The translations under genes and the position numbers were made by a program. Below, piece by piece: positions 7,522 to 17,327 of a stretch of DNA of 23,181 nucleotides. The notes below the pieces were generated by a model. It saw nothing but the letters and a program-made list of their open reading frames with translations, was not told the origin of the DNA and searched no databases. This DNA is from Sphaerosporella brunnea (taxonomy: Eukaryota > Ascomycota > Pezizomycetes > Pezizales > Pyronemataceae). Numbering within the stretch: position 1 is the first letter of the stretch; each line of letters opens with the position of its first letter. The stretch covers positions 1 through 23,181 of the forward strand of contig VXIS01000512.1 in NCBI GenBank assembly GCA_008704415.1, written 5' to 3'.

Positions 7522-9576
7522 ATGGCATCTATCACCATCGAGCCGGCCCCCCAGGTTCCGCTCCTCGAGTGGAACCCCCAGCAGTATCCCGAGGCCGACA
7601 ATCGTCGCCTCATAGTTAGAAACCCTCGAGACGTCGCTTCCCTCATCTTAGGGGTTGCGGCAAAAAATGTTCCGGAGTCTATCGACTCCGCAGCAAACAT
7701 GGATCAGCTGTTTCAGCAGATCCAAGAGTTGGTCTTTGAGTCAGTCAAGGACCAAGTCCGTGGAGCGCACACTGTGCTTGCACAGATAGTTGAGCAGCAT
7801 GAGGCTACTCGTAGGCTTCATGAGATGGCGATTGCTGAGATGCAGCAACATGTCCAGCTCATGTACCAAGAGCTCAGCCGTCTAGCTGAGCAGGACGACC
7901 TACAGGATAACCAGATGGACTGGGAGCCAACCCCAGTCGCCCTCTGGGACCTCAACGGTCTCCTGGAAGAAGAATCGGCCAAGAGTGAGTGGACGCAGGC
8001 CGAGTATCGAGAAGCTGCCTCCGTTCCCCCCATCCCACCTCAATCATCGCAAGCCTCGCACATACCACTCAGAATCGTTCGCAAGGTTCCGTCACGGACC
8101 ACTCCGCTGTCGGACCCAGATTGGCTCACAAAGCCAAAGGCAAAGAAGGGTGTGGCTAAATGAAGTAACCGACCGGTAATTCACCAGACACCAATACCTT
8201 CAGCACCCCTGACTCCTCGACAGTATATGATGAGAGGAGCAGCTGTGCGGCCAGGTGGAGTACAAGGGTTGGGAATATCGGGAGAGGTAGAAGGAGGAGA
8301 TAGTCGGTTTGGGGGCATGGAAAGCCCAATTAGGGAAATTGAGAGTCCAGAGCCAGCTGGCGCAGGAGGCGCTGGTGGCTCTGGAGGAGGAAAAGGAGCA
8401 AAAGGAGGAATCAGTGGAGGACCACCTCCGCCAGGAGATTCCGATGATGACGATGACGGCGACTCGGATCCCGAGCCAGATCTTCAGCGACACCCTGTAC
8501 GCTGGAAGAAATGGCACCGTCGCCAAATCATCAAGGAGCTTGGGGCCAATCCAAGGCCCCAATTAGAGGCTGAACCACAGCCACGATCGATTAAGGTACC
8601 CGAACCAAAGCCCTTCAAGGGCAATGAACGAGACCTTAACCAGTTCCTATCGAGCTTGGATTCATACTTCAGGCTCAACCCGAGGTCCTACCCAGATGAC
8701 CTCACCAGGATCCCCTTGGCGGGATTGTTGATGGAAGAGGCGCCGTACGACTGGTTCGCCACCTACAAAATCAACATAGATCGAAAGGAATCGATCCGTG
8801 TCAGAGGATTCTGGTTCAATGACCCCAGCTTCGCCAGCTGGGAGAGATTTGAGGCTAGTCTTAGAGCCTCGTTCGGCGGCCGTGTCAATCGTGACAAGGC
8901 AGTACAGGAATGGCAAAAGTTGCGGCAGACAGCCGGCATCGGCGCCTTCCTGGATGAGGTAACCAGGCTGATGTGGATCACTGGTTACGTAGGGGACATG
9001 GTCAAGGATAAGCTCAAGGAGGGGCTGTCCGAAGAACTGTCCAAGGATTGGGCGAAGGTTCAGCCTAAGCCCAACGATGTGAGTGCCCAGATGGCCATGT
9101 TGCGAGACATGGGCCATGTCCTAGAAGATTGAGAACGGCACCACAAGAAGTCCACCAGTCAAGGTGGCAACAGCAATGGGAAGGAGAAGGGACAGGGTTC
9201 AAAGCCCAACCCGGCTTCAAAACCCACAGACAAGGCATCGTCCAGCAAGGACAAGCCAAAGAAAGACGGCTCCTGGAAGGATAAGACCGTCGAACTTAAG
9301 GGTATCAGCAAGGATGTCCTTGACCAGCGGGCTAAGGAAAAGCTCTGCTTGAAGTGTGGCAAGAAGAATCACTCGTGGTTCGAATGCTTCACTAAAGAGC
9401 CAGTCACCCAGAAGGTGGCTAGTTCAAAGAAGAGAAAGGCTGAGGACTCAGACGAGAAGTCTGAGAAGAAGGCTAAGGTTGCGAGTACGCAGCCCCAGGC
9501 CCCTACGGCCGCATCGGGAAGGATCCTGGAGATCCCGGGAGAGGAAGGCTCAGATCTGGATATTTGGGCTTTGTAG
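7522..9576 (+). pseudogene. gag: Inner Gypsy gag with CCHC zinc knuckle (two premature stops)
   Basis: One frame runs from the ATG at 7522 to a TAG at 9574-9576 (684 codons before the stop), broken by TGA at 8161-8163 and TGA at 9130-9132. The first ATG in frame after the PBS was chosen; an upstream non-ATG extension into the LTR is spurious. Residues about 1-213 form an unusual N-terminal region with a likely coiled coil (EQHEATRRLHEMAIAEMQQH) and a proline-rich tail. A Gly/Asp-rich linker follows (8330-8480), then the capsid-like retrotransposon gag domain (about 8590-9125, with KPFKGNERDLNQFLSSLDSY and SWERFEASLRASFG). The nucleocapsid part has a lysine-rich segment, a knuckle CLKCGKKNHSWFEC (C-x2-C-x4-H-x4-C, 9346-9387) and a basic tail. 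The second stop follows LED where D-R-E-R would fit, suggesting CGA to TGA. Confidence 0.88.
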
Positions 9577-9655
9577 TTAGGATTTCTTAGTCGAAATTAA
9601 ATAAGTTGTCGTTCTTGAAAAAAGGCTCTCTGGGGATGGGTTCAGTACCCGAAAT

Positions 9656-9781
9656 ATGCTGGCATATAAGAGTCAGCAGAGGGCATACAGACAAAGACAT
9701 ACCAATATTCCACAGAGACGTAGTTCAGCAAGACGTTGTGCTCGTTTAGGTGTCAAAAGGCCTAGACGTACTGAACCATGA
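9656..9781 (+). other. Arg-rich 41-codon frame between gag and pol, overlapping the pol start by ATGA
   Basis: Gag closes at 9576 and protease opens at 9778, leaving about 200 bp. A small frame starting at the ATG at 9656 encodes 41 residues, strongly basic (QQRAYRQRHTNIPQRRSSAR), and ends in TGA at 9779-9781. That TGA overlaps the ATG at 9778-9780 in the next frame (ATGA). It may be the original N-terminus of pol shifted by an indel, or a short frame used for reinitiation. Coding use is unproven. Confidence 0.35.
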
Positions 9782-10424
9782 ACCCCCTTAAGAGAAAGAC
9801 AGTAATGGCAGAAAGGAAGATACCTAAGAAGCCTAGAGTGGATTTTCCAAGACATGGGAAGAGAATGTTCCTGGTGGCGGACATTTCGTGGACCACAGAG
9901 TATGGCAAGTCTCGTAGTTGCAAAGGAAGATTCTTGATTGACTCAGAGTGTTCTGGGCCTATCCTGAATAAACACTTTGTGTTCGAGCATAAGTTGCCTT
10001 GAATACAAGGAGACACTCCCATTCAAGTGACCGGGGCAGATGGAACCCCATTAGCGGAGACCGGTCCTTGTTATACCAACCTCCTATACATGAGGATTGG
10101 GGAGCACCAAGAGGAGATGACTTGGGAGATAGGTCAGCTAGAGACAGATGTCTCGGGCTATATACCCATCTCCTGGTTAGAGCAGCACAACCCGGACATA
10201 GATTGGCACACGGGGACGAGGCAGTGGCGCAGTGAGTACTGCCGGCAGCATTGCCTCCCAGTGTCGGTAAGGCAAGCTGTAAAGAACTTTGTCAAGTTGC
10301 TTCAAGAGGGCAAGCCTTGGGTTGTGGATAGTATAGAGTGGCACGATGAGGAAGGAGGTGACATTGCGGAGAGACTGCCAGAGCAGTACCGTGAATGGGC
10401 CTCGGTGTTCAGCGAAGAGGAAAT
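9778..10424 (+). pseudogene. pol: Inner Gypsy protease, start of pol (broken)
   Basis: The frame runs from the ATG at 9778, through a TGA at 10000-10002, to the Copia insertion; after the Copia target duplication it goes on in the same frame at 16180. The retropepsin active site should be D-S-G or D-T-G but reads LIDSECSG (9934-9957): the glycine codon is GAG, a G-to-A change that would abolish activity. Downstream, VTGADGTPLAETGPCY and DVSGYIPISWLEQHNPDIDW match the rest of a Gypsy protease. The segment ends with EWASVFSEEE, just before the RT N-terminus. Confidence 0.85.
10420..10424. repeat. Left target-site duplication of the Copia element (GAAAT)
   Basis: GAAAT precedes the LTR at 10425 and is repeated exactly at 16180-16184. 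Insertion plus duplication is 5,760 bp, a multiple of three, so the host frame resumes in phase. Confidence 0.95.
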
Positions 10425-11024
10425 TGTTAAAACGTGATGGACGTGGTATTTCCTTGGTCACCCTGAAGTGTTTTCCTATCTCATACTGCTTTCATTTTAC
10501 ACTCATCACGGGCACTTACCACTGCGATTACTACACCATGTACTCGTCACATGTTTTCTTATTATCTTATCTTTCGCCTGTTTGCACACACCTTCCCTCC
10601 CTAGCTAGGCTTACTCGTGTCTGCCTTACGTTGACTCACTGTTGCGTGCAAACGCACACAGTCATACGCGGGTATGCATTAGCGCTTACTGGTTGTGTGT
10701 CATTCTATTTCTAGTTGTTTCTCTGACATTCCATGTATGACTCACACGTATTGCTCACAGTCATCATGACTCACTCGAATCATGTATACAAAGTTACATA
10801 CTAGGCTTGGCGGGCTGAGTTCTCGGGTATATATACCCGCTCTCTCTCCCTCAACCAAGCATAACAATCAACACAACAATCTCCTCGAGAATAAAATCAT
10901 CTCTTCGCTTCTCTATTGTGATAATAGATTCCGCACTCCTCTCTCCGTTCCTACCATCCTCCTGCTACAAATACCTTTACCACTATTGCTCCACTTCCGC
11001 TTTACGCAAACCTACCTTTCAACA
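10425..11024 (+). repeat. 5' LTR of the Copia element (600 bp)
   Basis: Starts TGTTAAAACGTGATGG and ends CTTTCAACA, with TGTT/AACA inverted termini. It contains two TGACTCA sites (10738-10744 and 10767-10773), a TATA palindrome (10824-10839) and a long pyrimidine-rich downstream part. The longer open frames crossing it have no protein similarity I can see and recur in the 3' LTR only because the LTR is duplicated. Confidence 0.95.
10824..10839 (+). promoter_or_regulatory. Palindromic TATA box of the Copia LTR
   Basis: CGGGTATATATACCCG is a perfect 16-bp palindrome centred on TATATATA. The 3' LTR keeps TATATATA (15983-15990) but has lost outer arm bases through two C-to-T differences. It is followed by CT-rich sequence typical of fungal core promoters. 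Confidence 0.65.
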
Positions 11025-11036
11025 GGTTATCAGCCC
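11025..11036 (+). other. Copia primer-binding site resembling the anticodon arm of initiator tRNA-Met
   Basis: Directly after the LTR stands GGTTATCAGCCC. Its reverse complement GGGCTGATAACC differs at one base from GGGCTCATAACC, the anticodon-loop region of yeast initiator tRNA-Met. Drosophila copia and yeast Ty5 prime from such an internal half-tRNA. No TGG for a tRNA 3' end is present at this spot. Confidence 0.65.
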
Positions 11037-11097
11037 GGCTTAGCCTATCAATACAACCACATCATACCCACAACATCTATCAATCGAAACCATCGCA

Positions 11098-14000
11098 ATG
11101 TCCACTTCATCCTCAACCGACTACCCTACCCTCCCTGCCTTGTCTCCCACAGACACCAAAGGCAAAGATTTTTTTCGGCAATCCATCAAGTCCAAGAAAT
11201 TCAACAAGGACATGAAGATTCCCACCGTTAAACTCGACAACATCGAAGTCCTTACGGGACACGAAAACTATGAGGACTGGCGCGACCAAATCACGATTAT
11301 TTTCGACGCGATGCGGGTATCCGAACTGGTCATCGAAGGAGCCACGCTAGCAGAGGATGCAAACGAAGATAAGCGCGATGTGTTCCAAGCCCTATCAGCC
11401 CAATGCCTTCTGGTCCTCATACAGGTAATGTCGAAACCCATTACCAAAGTGGTAGCCAAGAAGCGCAACCCGCACTCGATATGGGTGTACCTTGAGAACA
11501 CCTATCACCGCGACACCGCCTTTTCATTTGTTCAGACCATCATGTCTTTCACCTCCCTTCCTTCCTCCTACGATTCTTCACAGCCGATTGCCGACTTCAT
11601 TGACCGATTTGAAACGGAATACAATCGACTCCTAAGCCTCACAACCGGTGCCAAATCCACCGACACCTATCGCAAAGACTTCCGCAAGTTTCTGGAACAC
11701 GACAAAGCCAAACGTGACTTTCTCCTGGGATTCCTTGTCAAACACCACACCAACGTTGTTGACAACTTGACAACAGAAGACGACCTTTCCTACTCCGATG
11801 TAGTTCTTCAACTACACTCCATTTTCAACTCCGACAGCCAGTTAATCGCTCTCAAAGTCCAACAACCTAAGGGCAAAGGAAAGAAGAAGGTTGACAACAC
11901 TGGCAGTCCTTCGGTTAAGGAGTGTACTTATTGCAAAAAACATCAACTCGGAAATCCGGTCGGACACCTGTGGAAGGAATGTCGAAAGCTCAAGGCCAAG
12001 AACGAGGAAAAGAAGAAGGAAAAGACCTCTGAACAAGCCAACGTCGCTAAGGAAGAAACTCCTGAGCACGCTCTGGCAACCACCAAAGTCAGTAACCCCT
12101 CCATCACCCATACCTGGATTTTCGATACCGGTGCAAGCTCACACATGACATCCAACAAAGGTCTCTTCGAACAACTTTCAACGCATTGAGGAACTGTGAA
12201 GATCGGAAACGCTCAGCATCTCAAAACTGAAGGAAAAGGTACTGTTCTTATCAACAGTATACTTCCTGATCGCACGATCTCTTCCTTGCGTTTGAATGAG
12301 GTACTTTATGTACCTGACCTGGATTGTTCATTGTTCTCTTGGCGCTCGGTTCGGGAAAAAGGGTACAAAATGGTTGATGATGGAGAAGGTATTAAACTGC
12401 GGAGGAAAAATGGATCACTTGTTTTGCGTGCCCCTTTAGTTGGCAATTTGTTTTTTATTCCTGAATTTATCGAACATGCACACGTCTCAACGTTCCTTCA
12501 CTGGCATTCAGCTTTTGGACACGTCGCACCCTCAGCACTTCGACATTCGGAATATTACAAAGACGGCCACCTCATTCCATCAGCACCCAACAATTTCCAT
12601 TGCGAACCATGTACTCTCGCCAAATCGACACACTCAGTACCAGCACCAGTCATTCACAGAGCAACTCGGAAACTGGAACTCATCCATTCCGATCTCTTAG
12701 GCAAGTTCCTTCAACCATCATATGGAGGTAATCATTACTATATGTCTATTGTTGATGACTTCACTCGCGCCACCTGGATCTATTTCCTCAAGCAAAAATC
12801 GGACGCCATTGCGATTCTCAAAAACTTCATCACAATGTGCGAAAGACAATACGATCTCAAAGTTATGAGAATCAGAACAGACAACGGCGGCGAATACGTC
12901 AACAAAGATTTTGAAAACTTCTTTAAGGAACTTGGAATCATTCACGACCCATCACCTGCTTACTCTTACGAGGCTAATGGTGTTGCCGAACGACTCAATC
13001 GCACCATTATGAACACGGTCAGTGCGATGCTGGTTAACCTCGACAAACGATTATGGCAGCAAGCGGTTCACACGGCGGTTTACCTCAAGAACAAATTGTC
13101 TCACTCAGCGGTCAAAGATCAGACCCACTATGAGGCATTTCGCGGTTAGAAACCCACGATCTAACACCTTCAGCCGTTCGGAAGAGAGTGCTACGTTCAC
13201 ATACCAGTAGAGAAACGACCTCCTGGTAGTAAGGTGCTTCCACGTGCTGAGAAAGGTATATTTGTCGGATACACCGAAAGCATACACATCTACAAGGTGT
13301 TCATCCTAACCAGGAAACAACTTGTCACTTCACGAGACGTTAAGTTCCCCACCTCCAACCCAGAAGGGGTAACTACGTCCACCACGACCAACTCTGCGCC
13401 ACCACCACTTGACCCCAATCATACGTTTACTCCTCCTGTCACCACAACTGGTCCCATCACCATCGAACTCAACAAAGAAGGCTTCCCATCACGAAGACAC
13501 TGGCAACAATGGTGCTTTCGAAACCCCCAACAAGCCACTTCATAGTTCAACAAAGGTGTGCCAGACGTTCACGCAGTTTGGTACCCTGGACTTCAGCAAC
13601 AGGACGGCAACGACTACTTGCGGATACAAGAAGCGCGCAACTTTACTCCACATCCCAATCACAACCAAATCATTCCCCTTGACAATGAAATTCCAATTTC
13701 TCCTCCTTCTTCACCAACCATTCAAATTCAACAACCCGATTGCTTCACACCTGACGACCATGAACGGTTTTCACTTATGGACATCGACACTCCATCTGGC
13801 TCTCAGCTTCAACCCTCCGATGCTCAACCACCATCATCTCAGCCTCAACCCATACAACAGCAACCGGTTCAACAAACACATGTTCGACGCATCATGGGAC
13901 CTCCTGTTCGTTTTGGTTTTGATACACCTGCGCCCACAACACAAGTTCCTGAACCTACACCTACCCTGGACCGTCAAGGCTACAAAAGTGAAGGTGATAT

Positions 14001-15585
14001 CCTTGTGGAAACAGCACTCACTTCAGCCAGTGGAATCTAACCTGAATACCCAAAGTCTTACAAGGAAGCTATGTCACGCGCTGACAAAGATGAATGGATT
14101 AAGGCTATGAAAGAAGAATTGGACTCACTTAAACAGAACGATATATGGGATGTTGTCGACACACCAACAAACCGAAAGATTGTCAATTGCATGTGGGTGT
14201 ATCGGATGAAATACAACTCTGACGGAAGCATCGACCGATACAAGGCACGACTCGTTGCATGCGGGGACTTTCAAGTTGCTGGCACAGACTACGACGAGCT
14301 CTTTGCACCTGTGGTACGATTCGACTCCCTCCAACTCCTTCTTGCAATCTCAGCATCTCGGAATTGGCGCCCTCGACAACTGGATGTCAAAACGGCATTC
14401 CTTTACTGTCACCTAAAAGAAGAGATTTACATGCGTCTCCCCGAACGGCGGAAAATCGACGGCAAAGTATGCATATTAAAACGGTGTTTATACGGCTTAA
14501 AGCAATCTCCAAGGGAATGGTATGCACGGCTGACCAACTACCTGCTTCCCTACGGATTTGCTATTGCACATTTCGACCCATGCGTCCTCATACACAACAG
14601 TGGTAAACTCTTCATTGCCATCTATGTGGACGACATTACGATTTTTGGACCTAATGACGACCTCACTGAACGGATTATCTCGGCCCTTGGAACGAAATTT
14701 CAAGTCAAGGACCTTGGACCCCTTCACTGGCTTCTCGGCATCAAAATCAACTTTAACGAGCAGGCAATCACTCTTTCCCAGGAAACCTACATTGACAAAG
14801 TTCTCGACCGCTTCGGTATGAAAGATTGCAACTCCGTCTCAACCCCCCTCGATGTAAATGTACAACTTCGGGCAGGACCACCTGAGCAACGGATCGAAGA
14901 CATCTCACTCTACCAGCAAATGATCGGATCTCTCATGTACGCAGTTACCAGAACAAGACCTGATCTCGCCTATGCAGTTACACACCTCTCACAGTTCAAC
15001 TCCCCACCTACCCTCGTACATCTGCAAGCGGCTAAACGAGTCCTTCGATACCTGAAAGGAACACGATGCCTCAACCTCACCTATCAATATGGAAACACCC
15101 TATACCTTGAAGGATTTTGCGACGCCTCTTACGGAAATTGTCTTGAAACTCGACGAAGCTTCTGAGGATACCTGTTTCAACTTGGAGAAGCAACCATCAG
15201 TTGGCGGTCTCGACGACAGCGTTCTGTCGCCACTTCAACCACCGAAGCTGAATACATGGCCCTCTCTATGACCTCGAAGCATTACCTCTGGACAATGCGA
15301 GCTCTCGTTGAACTCCTACATCAAGACATTCCCGCAGCAATTCGAAGTGACAATACTGGCGCTATCAACATCGCAGAAAACCACCGTCTCAACGATCGAT
15401 CCAAACACGTGGACATGCACTATCACTCCATACGTGAACTTATCGAATTGGGACAACTTACGATCATCCACATCGAGGGTAAAAACAACCTTGCAGACAT
15501 ATGTACAAAGGCGGTTGTACAGGCGGTGCGTGAGCATCTCTGCCCTTGCATATTTGGAACAGTGGCAAGTGAGAAGAGGTGTTAA
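11098..15585 (+). pseudogene. gag-pol: Copia gag-pol polyprotein, one frame with six premature stops
   Basis: From the ATG at 11098 to the TAA at 15583-15585, which lies inside the 3' LTR, all 1,496 codons share one frame. Premature stops are TGA 12187, TAG 13147, TAA 13162, TAG 13543, TAA 14038 and TGA 15163. Gag is UBN2-like (about 11230-11850), followed by a zinc knuckle with a long third spacing (C-x2-C-x10-H-x4-C, 11923-11982). Protease has D-T-G-A (12124-12135). Integrase has an H2C2 motif (about 12500-12630) and D (12691), D (12880), E (12988). RT has VRFDSLQLLLA, QLDVKTAFLYC and YVDD (14623-14634). RNase H has CDAS (D at 15121), TEAEYMAL, SDNTGAI and KHVDMHYH. The domain set is complete for a Copia element; only the stops kill it. 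Confidence 0.93.
15568..15579 (+). other. Copia polypurine tract
   Basis: AGTGAGAAGAGG directly before the 3' LTR is the plus-strand primer tract. It is also the last coding sequence of the polyprotein, whose stop codon is formed by the first bases of the LTR. Confidence 0.7.
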
Positions 15586-16179
15586 AACGTGATGGACGTG
15601 GTATTTCCTTGGTCACCCTGAAGTGTTTTCCTATCTCATACTGGTTTCATTTTACACTCATCACGGGCACTTACCACTGCGATTACTACACCATGTACTC
15701 GTCACATGTTTTCTTATTTTCTTATCTTTCGCCTGTTTGCACACACCTTCCCTCCCTAGCTAGGCTTACTCGTGTCTGCCTTACGTTGACTCACTGTTGT
15801 GTGCAAACGCACACAGTCATACGCGGGTATGCATTAGCGCTTACTGGTTGTGTGTCATTCTATTTCTAGTTGTTTCTCTGACATTCCATGTATGACTCAC
15901 ACGTATGACTCACAGTCATCATGAGTCACTCGGATCATGTATACAAAGTTACATACTAGGCTTGACGGGCTGAGTTCTTGGGTATATATACCTGCTCTCT
16001 CTCCCTCAACCAAGCACAACAATCAACAAAACAATCTCCTCGAGAATAAGATCATCTCTTCGCTTCTCTATTGTAATAACAGATTCCGCACTCCTCTCTC
16101 CGTTCCTACCATCCTCCTGCTACAAATACCTTTACTAGTATTGCCCCACTTCCGCTTTACGCAAACCTACGTTTCAACA
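15580..16179 (+). repeat. 3' LTR of the Copia element (600 bp)
   Basis: Matches the 5' LTR over its whole length without gaps, with about 19 differences. It keeps three AP-1/Gcn4-type sites: TGACTCA (15893-15899), TGACTCA (15906-15912) and TGAGTCA (15922-15928). An open frame starting in it at 15937 runs on into the host RT only because the junction happens to be in phase. Confidence 0.95.
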
Positions 16180-17327
16180 GAAATCCACCGCCTTCCTGAC
16201 CACACCTCATACGACCATGAGATTAGACTGATAGAAGGGGCAGTGCTGCCTTATGGGCCCATATACCCTCTGTCAGAAAGAGAGTTGGAGGTATTGAGAG
16301 AATACGTTCGAAAGGAACTTGCGTCAGGCAAGATCAGACAGTCCAAGTCAGCGGCTGCGGCTCCTATCATCTTCGTCCCTAAGCCTGATGCAAGTCTTCG
16401 ACTATGCGTTGACTATCGAGGTTTAAACAAGGTGACAGTCAAGGACCGCACCCCACTCCCACTGATGTCGGAACTTCGTTAGCGATTGGGAAAGGCTAAG
16501 ATATTCACTAAGCTGGACCTAAAGAATGGGTAAAATCTCATTCAAATCGCGGAAGGAGACGAGTGGAAGACAGCGTTTAGGACACGCTGTGGGCTGTTTG
16601 AGTGCTTAGTCATGCCGTTTGGGCTGTGCAATGCGCCAGCTACCTTTCAGGCCATGATCAATAGAGTTCTCCGAGAACTGTTGGATGAAGGAGTAGTTGT
16701 CTATATTGATGACATTCTCATCTACTCCGAGACGGAAGAGAGACATATAGAGCTTGTGAAGAAAGTTCCAGAGAAGCTGAAGCAGACAAAACTGTGTGCT
16801 TCAATAAAGAAAAGATGTTTCCATGTCTCGGAAGTGGAATCCTTAGGATACCAGATATCCTCAGAGGGGATCTTGATGTCCCCAAGTAAGGTTCAGACCA
16901 TCACAGAGTGGGTGGCACCTCAGAAAGTGAAAGACGTGCAATCCTTCATTGGGTTCGCGAACTTCTACAGGAGATTCATTAGTGGACTCTTCCAAGATAG
17001 TTGCGCCACTGACAGGAGTTGACCAAGAAGGGTGTAGCCTTCCAGTGGTCCTCTAAAGTGTCAGCAGGCGTTTGAGGAGCTCAAGAAGAAAGTTCATTGA
17101 GGCTCCTATCCTAGTCCACTTTCATCCTGAAAGACAGACGATCGTGGAGACGGACTGCTAGCGACTTTGCGCCTTGCCGCTATCCTCTCCCAGATACAGG
17201 ATGATGTCCGATTACACCCAGTAGCCGTTTCACTTCGCAGAAAGTTCAAGCCGGCCGAGATCAACTATGACATTCCATGACAAGGAAATGTTAGCCTATT
17301 GTAGTAGCATTTCAAGAATGGGAACAT
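16180..17327 (+). pseudogene. pol: Inner Gypsy reverse transcriptase and scrambled RNase H
   Basis: The frame interrupted at 10424 resumes at 16180 with HRLPDHTSYDHEIRLIEGAV, the RT N-terminus. Palm motifs are well kept: APIIFVPKPD, LRLCVDYRGLN, FTKLDLKNG, MPFGLCNAPATFQ and YIDD (16702-16713). Two stops break it: TAG at 16480-16482 and TAA at 16531-16533, the latter in place of the Y that normally follows NG. From about 16985 to 17330 the expected connection and RNase H sequence appears piecewise in three frames (LTKKGVAFQWSS, QQAFEELKKK, EAPILVHFHPERQTIVETD), so several small indels and extra stops lie here. The contrast with the clean regions on either side suggests a local burst of indels. 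Confidence 0.88.

Larger units (their letters stand above)
10425..16179 (+). mobile_element. Ty1/Copia retrotransposon, youngest insertion
   Basis: Two 600-bp LTRs (TGTTAAAACG...TTTCAACA) flanked by GAAAT bound a 5,755-bp element. Internal order is half-tRNA-type PBS, a single gag-protease-integrase-RT-RNase H frame, then a purine tract; integrase before RT defines Copia. LTRs differ at about 19 of 600 positions by eye (about 3%), less than the element it sits in. The polyprotein has six premature stops and no frame change, and every catalytic motif checked is intact. Confidence 0.96.

Noticed and set aside
10346..11231. Open frames over the 5' Copia LTR
   Set aside because: They lie in non-coding LTR and leader sequence, recur in the other LTR only through duplication, and have no protein-like motifs.
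11098..15585. Stop-codon readthrough or an altered genetic code in the Copia polyprotein
   Set aside because: All three stop codons occur, at unconserved places, and the neighbouring elements show the same kind of decay; simple nonsense mutation is enough.
15937..16482. A 181-codon plus-strand open frame crossing the Copia 3' LTR into RT
   Set aside because: Its first part is LTR sequence that also reads open in the 5' LTR; only the part from 16180 is real pol, resumed by chance in the same phase.
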